In this document: positions 58,166-64,000 of the stretch, in pieces
Position numbering within the stretch: position 1 is the first letter of the stretch
Layout of the letters: each line of letters begins with the position of its first letter
Assembly: GCA_009602735.1 (NCBI GenBank)
Contig: WELA01009928.1
Coordinates: 480,925 to 544,924, forward strand
Source of the DNA: Mesotaenium endlicherianum
Lineage: Eukaryota > Streptophyta > Zygnematophyceae > Zygnematales > Mesotaeniaceae
DNA length: 64,000 nucleotides
Direction: 5' to 3'
Made by a program: the position numbers and the translations under genes
Notes under the pieces: generated by a model
Told to the model about the DNA's origin: nothing
Database searches by the model: none
What the model saw: the letters and a program-made list of their open reading frames with translations, nothing else

Positions 58166-60850
58166 CCTGTACATGTAACCAGGGCACAAGTTAGTAGGAT
58201 ATCGATCTTTGTCGTAGTGATTGCAGGCAGGAAGTATGTTCGTATTAATATGGTGGATTCACTCCTGTTTACCTTACAAGGTGATTGCTAAAAGTTGACG
58301 TAGTTGCGGTGCGCTAACATAAACGTATGAATATGTTTTAAGTTGAGTTAAGTGAAGTATTGCTGTGCGAGGCCCTTTTTCCTTTAGCTCAAGGTGCTTT
58401 ATGTGGGCCAGGCTGTCCCATCTGTCACTATGCGGACACTTAGGATTCACGTAACTGTCCCTTTATCGCTCTCGCTCACTAACTGTCATATATTTCTCCC
58501 TCCAACTTAAATGGATACAGGACCGCCTGTCTCCTTCCCGTGTCAACTGAAATGACAGTTATGGAGGGGCTCCAGCCGCCCGACAGTGGAACCGTTTCAA
58601 CGCCCCTTTGGCATTGGTCAAATGGTCCTTAAATTCCCAAGTGTCCCCAGAGGCATCGTAACCCTTCCATCGAATGAGGTACTTCATGACATATTTAGAC
58701 GATCGACGGACCGAGCGCGCGTCTAAGATCTCCTCAACCTCATATTCGTCAGAGTCGCCGTCCCGGACAGCGGGAACCGGTCCCGGTTGGACAGGTAACC
58801 GACCTGTGAACAGTGTATCACCTTTGATGTATGGTTCCAGGAAGGAGACATTAAAGACCGAGTGACCCTTGTATTCGGCTGACATGTTCAATTTGTAAGC
58901 ATTCTGACCGACACAACGCACCACCGAATATGGACCGACCCAGACGAGGCCAAGCTTTTTCTTGACCACACCAGGTAGGTACAGGTGCTGAGAGTGCAGT
59001 TTGACTAAATCGCCCGTAGAAAATGTCTGCTCCCGACGGTGTTGATTAGCGTATTTTTGTTGGTTTTCTTAGGCTTTGTGCAGGTTTTGGTGGACTTCTG
59101 ACAGGGTGTCCGCAAACTCCTTAGTTAACTGGAGGGAGACCGGGTTGTCAATCCCTTCAGGGTGAGTTAAGACACCCCTAGGACATCTAAAGGAGACTTA
59201 GGGACTCCAACCAGGCTTAGTTCAAAAGGAGTCTTGCCCGTTGACGCGTGTACCGCACTGTTGACCACAAACTGAATTTGGGGTAACAGGTCATCCCAAT
59301 TATCTTGTTTTTGGTTAATATATGCTCGCAGCACCTCCTGCAGAACTCGGTTAGTTCTTTCAGTCTGCCCTTCAGTCAGAGAATGGTTAGCTGTGCTGAG
59401 CAGCTGTTTGACTCCCATTAACCCCATTATAGCTCTCCAAAACTTAGAGGTAGATTTTGAGTCTCTGTCTGAGATGATATTGGAGGGAAGCCCATGTTGG
59501 CATACGACATGGTTGTAGAACTGTCTTGCTGTTTCGAGTGCAGTCACTTTGACAGTTGTGGGGATAAAAATGACCAGTTTTGTCAGTTTATCTACAACCA
59601 CCACTATCGAATCATGCCCATTGGCAGTTTTTGGTAGTGTGACCACCCAGTGCATGGATATAGTTTCCCAGCGTCCAGCTGGGATGGGCGGTGGTTGCAA
59701 GAGACCTCCCGGTGGTGTGTGCCTAGACTTATTGTTTTGACACAGGTCACAGGAATTAATGTATTTCAAGACCTCCCGAGGTAACCCCTCCCAATGATAA
59801 TGTTTTGCCAGTTTGCCAACAGTTTTGGCCTGCCCCAAATGCCCACCCAGCAAACTGTCATGTGCTTGACTGTATAATAGGGACTTAATTTCCAAGTTAT
59901 TAGGAATGACCAGCTTCAGCCTGCCTGAAGTGGTTTCAGTCACCCAGACCCCTCCCTTAAGCTTATACCCGAGTGCAGTAGCACAACACACACCAGTAGT
60001 GGGGCTGGGCTCAAATGTTGGGTCAGAAAGGTAGGCTTTCCTAAGTTGTTCAAGGAAGGACTTTTTCACCCTTAGTGAAGTGAGTGCACACAGGACTTTA
60101 TCTACAGCATGCTGACTAAAGTTCCTCTCTTGCATTACAGGTCTTCTAGAGAGTGCATCAGCAGGATTCAACTTCCCTGGTTTGTAGTCGATTTGGACTT
60201 GGAACTGCTCCTGCATCTGGCTCCAGCGGTTCTCCCTCCTCGACAGCTTGGACTTCTTCTGAAAGTGAGTCAGAGCTAGATGATCTGTAATCACCTTAAA
60301 GGCTTTACCATGTAAGTATGCTCTCCACTGTTTGAGCACATGAATGATAGCTAGCAGCTCTTTATCATGCATTAAGGAATTGATCTCCGCTGGATTAAAT
60401 TTCATAGACTCATACAACACAGGGTGCCACTCCTGCCTTGCCTCACCATTCTTTGTGGTTTTGTCCGCAGGCTGCAATAAAATAGCACCCATGGCAAAGT
60501 CAGAGGCATTAGTGACCACCTGCACCAATTTGCTGGGGTCATACACGGCTAGCACTGGGGCAGAACAAAGGGCATCTTTAAGGGTCTGGAAGGCAGCCTG
60601 CTGCTCTTCCCCCCACACATACCCAATGTCTTTCTTAGTAAGGTCAGTCAGTTGAATGGCCTTTGTGGAATGATTCTCAATAAATCTCCTATAGTACTTA
60701 GCCAACCCGAGAAAGGATCTAACTTCAGAGACAGACTGTGGTAGTGGCCAGTCCCTTATGGTCTGGACTTTCTTAGGATCCACACTGATGTCGTCTTTAC
60801 AGACAACGTGGCCTAAGAATTCAATACTTTCTTTAAAGAAATCACACTTG

Positions 60851-62348
60851 GACAGATTTGTGGTGGTATTCATTGATGACATCCTTATCTACAGCAAGAC
60901 CCTTGAAGAGCATGCGAGACACTTGAAAGAAGGCCTTGAAGTATTGAAGCAAAACAAGCTATTTGCAAAGGAGTCAAAGTACGAGTTTGCCAAACAAGAA
61001 GTGGAGTTCCTAGGACTCCACGTGACTGCTGATGGCATCAAGATGGACCCCAAGAAGACCACGGTGGTGGAGGAATGGCCAACCCCCACGACCAAGAAAG
61101 AACTCCAGTCATTCTTGGGATTTGCCAATTGGTACAGAAAATTCATCCAAGGCTTCTCGCACATAGCAGCCCCCCTGACAGATCTACTCAAGAAGGACAG
61201 GCTATATACATGGACCGAGAAAGAGGAAGAGGCATTTCAAGAGTTAAAGCGAAGATTGACCACATCCCCGGTGCTCACACTCCCAAGTCCAAACCCAGAT
61301 TGGCCCTTCCACGTCATCACCGATGCATCTTCCTATGCAATAGGAGCAATCCTGCTTCAAGACCAAGGCAAGGGACTGCAGCCCATCGCCTACGAGTCAA
61401 GGAAGCTAAATCCAGCCGAGCAAAATTATACAACCACGGAGCGAGAGGCATTGGCGATTGTACATGCCTTGAAGGTTTGGCGCTGCTACGTTGAAGGACG
61501 CAAAGTACTGGTCACCACGGACCACGAGGCGTTAAAGCACCTCCAAACGCAGCCGTATTGCTCAAGGAGACAAGCAAGATGGAGCTGATACTTGCAACAA
61601 TACAACATCACGATTCAATACCAGCCCGGCAAGACAAACCCGGCTGACCCCCTCTCAAGACTGCAATTAAATGCAGTGATGACATCCCTGAAGATAGATC
61701 TGGAAGCTCGATTTTTAGCCGCCTATGAAAAAGACCCTTACTACAAGAACGGAGAAGCAGCCTTGGACCCATGCAAGAAGCAAGAAGGCAATTATTGGGT
61801 GAGGCAAGACACGGGCCAGAGATGTGTTCCTAATGACTTAGACCTCCGGCTCTTGCTTCTACGAGAAGCACACGACAACCCTCTTGGAGGACACTTTGGA
61901 ATCCTAAGGACCACGGGCGTTCTAGCTAGGACTTATTGTTGGCCAGGCATGTCTAAGCAAGTCAAGGAGTACTGCAGGAGCTGTGACACATGCCAAAGAA
62001 TCAAGCCATCATCGCAAAAGGCGGGAGGACTCCTCCAACCACTACCAATCCCCGAAAGACAATGGACGGACATCTCAATGGACCTTATCGTGGACTTGCC
62101 CGTGACACCTCGAGGTCATAATGCAATACTCACGGTGGTGGACAGACTTACTAAGATGGCTCATTTTATTCCCACAACGACTAAGGCTACAACACCTCAA
62201 CTTGCAAGACTCATCTTTGATAACATCTTCCGACTCCATGGACTACCATCAAGAATTGGGTCGGATAGAGATCCAAGATTCACAAGCCATTTCTGGAAAA
62301 ATCTCTTCAAGAACTTGGGTACATCGCTGGATATGTCTACCGCCGACC
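60851..62348 (+). mobile_element. A2: internal fragment of a family A chromovirus
   Basis: Plus-strand pol segment from mid reverse transcriptase through RNase H to the integrase core, almost identical to A1 40726-42220. No LTR, gag or 3' end is present. Both ends are lost, with about one internal break. Left neighbour B3 and right neighbour B5 both cut it sharply. Confidence 0.9.
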
Positions 62349-63069
62349 TGTAATGAATCAGTATATTTGTTGACATAATGTTCATTTAAATAATATAGTT
62401 AAATAAGTTCAGCATGCTGAACTCTAGTTAATCATTAGTCTGCTGGACTTTATATTTAATATCAGTTTAATGACTCGGCCCGAGGTAGTAGGCTCAGGTC
62501 ACCTTAAGTCAGCTAACTGACACATTCTTTGACAACCAGCTGACTTCCGTACTCGGTAGCAGCGAACTGCCTCGATATGCATCTAAGTGTGGTATACTAG
62601 AGGAATGGCCAGATGACATCCCTATGATGGATGGCGATTCGGGATGATGGGAGATGGCGGTGGATTTGGTTAACCGAGGTCCTACCAACGTGGTTAACTC
62701 CCGGGTAAGCGGTGCCATCGCACTGACCGTTGAACAGTAAACTCATTCCATGTACATATGCTAGGCATTGCTCTCGAGTTCGGCATTCGGAAACGAGGCC
62801 AACTCTCTTGTACAGCTTACTGAGAGAGATCTGAATCCAAGGCGAGAAGCCATTGATACGCACTGTCTTCTAACCTTGCTTATGTATGAGTTTACTGATT
62901 TGCATTATTGATGCTAGTTTACTCGCATTTGACTTACGAGTATTATTCACTGCTAGTGTGTTGTCCTTTGCCGTTTAACCAGTTAACGGAAAATACCATA
63001 AAGATTACTTGCTGATATAAAGATCTTTATTAATTGTTAATCGCCTATTTGGTAAGTCGATCCATTTCA
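62349..63069 (+). repeat. B5 5' LTR
   Basis: 721 bp, starts TGTAATGAATCAG and ends CGATCCATTTCA; nearly the length of the B2 LTRs. Confidence 0.92.
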
Positions 63070-63070
63070 G

Positions 63071-63082
63071 TGGTATCAGAGC
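63071..63082 (+). promoter_or_regulatory. B5 primer-binding site
   Basis: TGGTATCAGAGC, an exact match to the classic initiator tRNA-Met site of plant LTR retrotransposons. Confidence 0.88.
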
Positions 63083-63103
63083 AGTTATCACAGTCTTCTT
63101 TGT

Positions 63104-64000
63104 ATGGTAAGGACAAGGTCTCAAACTAGCAACTCCCGAGACATGGAGAACCAGGATAACAAGAATGTCAAAAACCAGGCGGAAAGCCATGTAGTGGGGA
63201 ATCGTACCTATTCGGAAGCAGTAGCAGATACTGCAGCTAGAGAGGCTGCAGATGAGGCAGCTGCTATTCCTGCAGTCGCAGCTCAGCAAGCTGAGGAGGA
63301 GAGAGCCAGGCTAGAAGCTGACCAAGTAGCAAAGGCCGCTGAAGATACAGAAAGGAGGGAAAGACAGCCAGCTGACGAGCGCACTGTCGAGGAACTCATG
63401 GCATCAAGGGCCAATGTTCTGAACCCACCTCCTGCTGTACAACTCAATGTACCCCTAGGTCAAATACGTGACCGGCTGAATGCGGCAGGAATTGCTGCTG
63501 CAGGAGCGAGAGGGACTGTTGAGGACACTACTCAGCGAGTAGATGCCAATGCTGCTGCTGCATTTGCTAATCTACCACCCCAAAGTGTAGACTTGGGAGC
63601 ATTGTTCGTTCAGATGCAGTCGCAAATGGCGACCATGTATCAGTCCCAGCAGGAGGACAAAAGAATCATAATGTCCCTACTGCGGGACAGAGACCAACTG
63701 GGGTCTCACACCACTAGTGGTGGTGGCCGAGGGCCTAGTAAGCCCAAGCCGAAACCTCCCCAGGACTATGATCCTGAGGGAAACAGAAAATATTACCTGA
63801 TCAAGTTTCTCGCGGATGTTGAGCAGTGGCTGGAGAACTACCCAGAACTGCAAGATTACGAGAAGGTCAGGCACACCGGTGCGCTACTGAAAGGCAGTGC
63901 CGCAGACTGGTGGCTTTACTGGAAGGAAGAGCGTAAGGCTCGGCAACTCGGTGACCCTACGTGGGTAGAGTTTGTCGAGAAGTTGCATGAGAAGTTTGAT
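63104..64000 (+). CDS. gag: B5 Gag, N-terminal part
   Basis: Open from the ATG at 63104 to the window end, 299 codons, homologous to B2 Gag over its whole visible length ([10 protein letters not shown] start, Ala/Glu-rich N-terminus, then [19 protein letters not shown] and [20 protein letters not shown]). The second half is more conserved with B2 than the Ala/Glu-rich first half. Confidence 0.9.
   Translation, partial: MVRTRSQTSNSRDMENQDNKNVKNQAESHVVGNRTYSEAVADTAAREAADEAAAIPAVAAQQAEEERARLEADQVAKAAEDTERRERQPADERTVEELMASRANVLNPPPAVQLNVPLGQIRDRLNAAGIAAAGARGTVEDTTQRVDANAAAAFANLPPQSVDLGALFVQMQSQMATMYQSQQEDKRIIMSLLRDRDQLGSHTTSGGGRGPSKPKPKPPQDYDPEGNRKYYLIKFLADVEQWLENYPELQDYEKVRHTGALLKGSAADWWLYWKEERKARQLGDPTWVEFVEKLHEKFD

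Larger units (their letters stand above)
55594..60850 (-). mobile_element. B3: broken family B chromovirus with a divergent ORF3
   Basis: Minus-strand fossil: pol from mid reverse transcriptase to chromodomain (60850-58559), spacer with a polypurine-like motif, a divergent ORF3 (58165-56519), hairpin and purine tract, then the 3' LTR (56299-55594). The gag and 5' part are missing; the element ends abruptly at 60850 against the family A piece. Broken, with one lost end and a handful of internal breaks. Its pol and LTR are very close to B2 (the last 136 Pol residues match at about 93% by eye), while its ORF3 is not. Confidence 0.88.
62349..64000 (+). mobile_element. B5: family B chromovirus, 5' part, runs off the window
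   Basis: 5' LTR 62349-63069, primer-binding site, and the start of gag, all closely similar to B2. Whether the element is whole cannot be judged here. It is inserted in or against the family A fragment A2. Confidence 0.9.

Overview
The window comes from a nuclear chromosome of a eukaryote, most likely a chlorophycean green alga of the Dunaliella/Volvocales kind (inference). The genes are split by many short GT-AG introns. Candidate poly(A) signals are TGTAA, the green-algal form. Introns are full of (CA)n/(GT)n tracts, and the malic enzyme has the N-terminal block typical of plant and algal NADP enzymes. The assembly has two N gaps (16400-16641 and 29809-30211) and one single N at 53087.

Bases 1-33,000 hold five host genes. 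In order: a DNAJC25-like ER J-protein (minus, 127-3822, running off the left edge); a histone stem-loop-binding protein SLBP (minus, 5741-7200); TIM17 of the mitochondrial presequence translocase (plus, 8326-9921); the DNA-repair endonuclease subunit ERCC1/RAD10 (minus, 10973-18120); and a 19-exon NADP-type malic enzyme with a basic N-terminal extension (minus, 22226-32984). For the last four, exon lengths and intron phases close exactly, giving proteins of 270, 253, 475 and 641 residues. SLBP and TIM17 are divergent; TIM17 and ERCC1 are convergent. The five genes share no obvious pathway. Between ERCC1 and the malic enzyme (18.1-22.2 kb) lies an AT-rich gene-free stretch with clusters of a degenerate GCGTGCCCCC repeat and a 70-bp tandem repeat.

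Bases 33,300-64,000 are a nest of transposable elements. A 1066-bp Mutator-like non-autonomous DNA transposon (33304-34369) has about 70-bp inverted ends and a 9-bp target duplication. It is followed by stacked Ty3/Gypsy chromoviruses of three families. Family A (copy A1, 37716-44395) looks whole. Family B (copy B2, 44767-53588) also looks whole and carries a third open frame of 555 codons downstream of pol. A1 and B2 both sit inside an older, opposite-facing family B copy (B1). B1 was also hit by a solo LTR of family C and ends against a family C fragment. Then come a broken family B copy on the minus strand (B3), a piece of family A (A2), and the start of another family B copy (B5) that runs off the right edge.

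The most interesting signal is the family B third frame (ORF3). It is not an envelope: it has an N-terminal coiled coil, a conserved central domain I do not recognise, an acidic linker and a conserved C-terminal motif. B2 and B3 are nearly identical in pol and LTR but their ORF3s are strongly diverged, while key blocks remain conserved. The ORF3 cassette is bracketed by polypurine-tract-like repeats and has a splice-acceptor-like AG just before its ATG.
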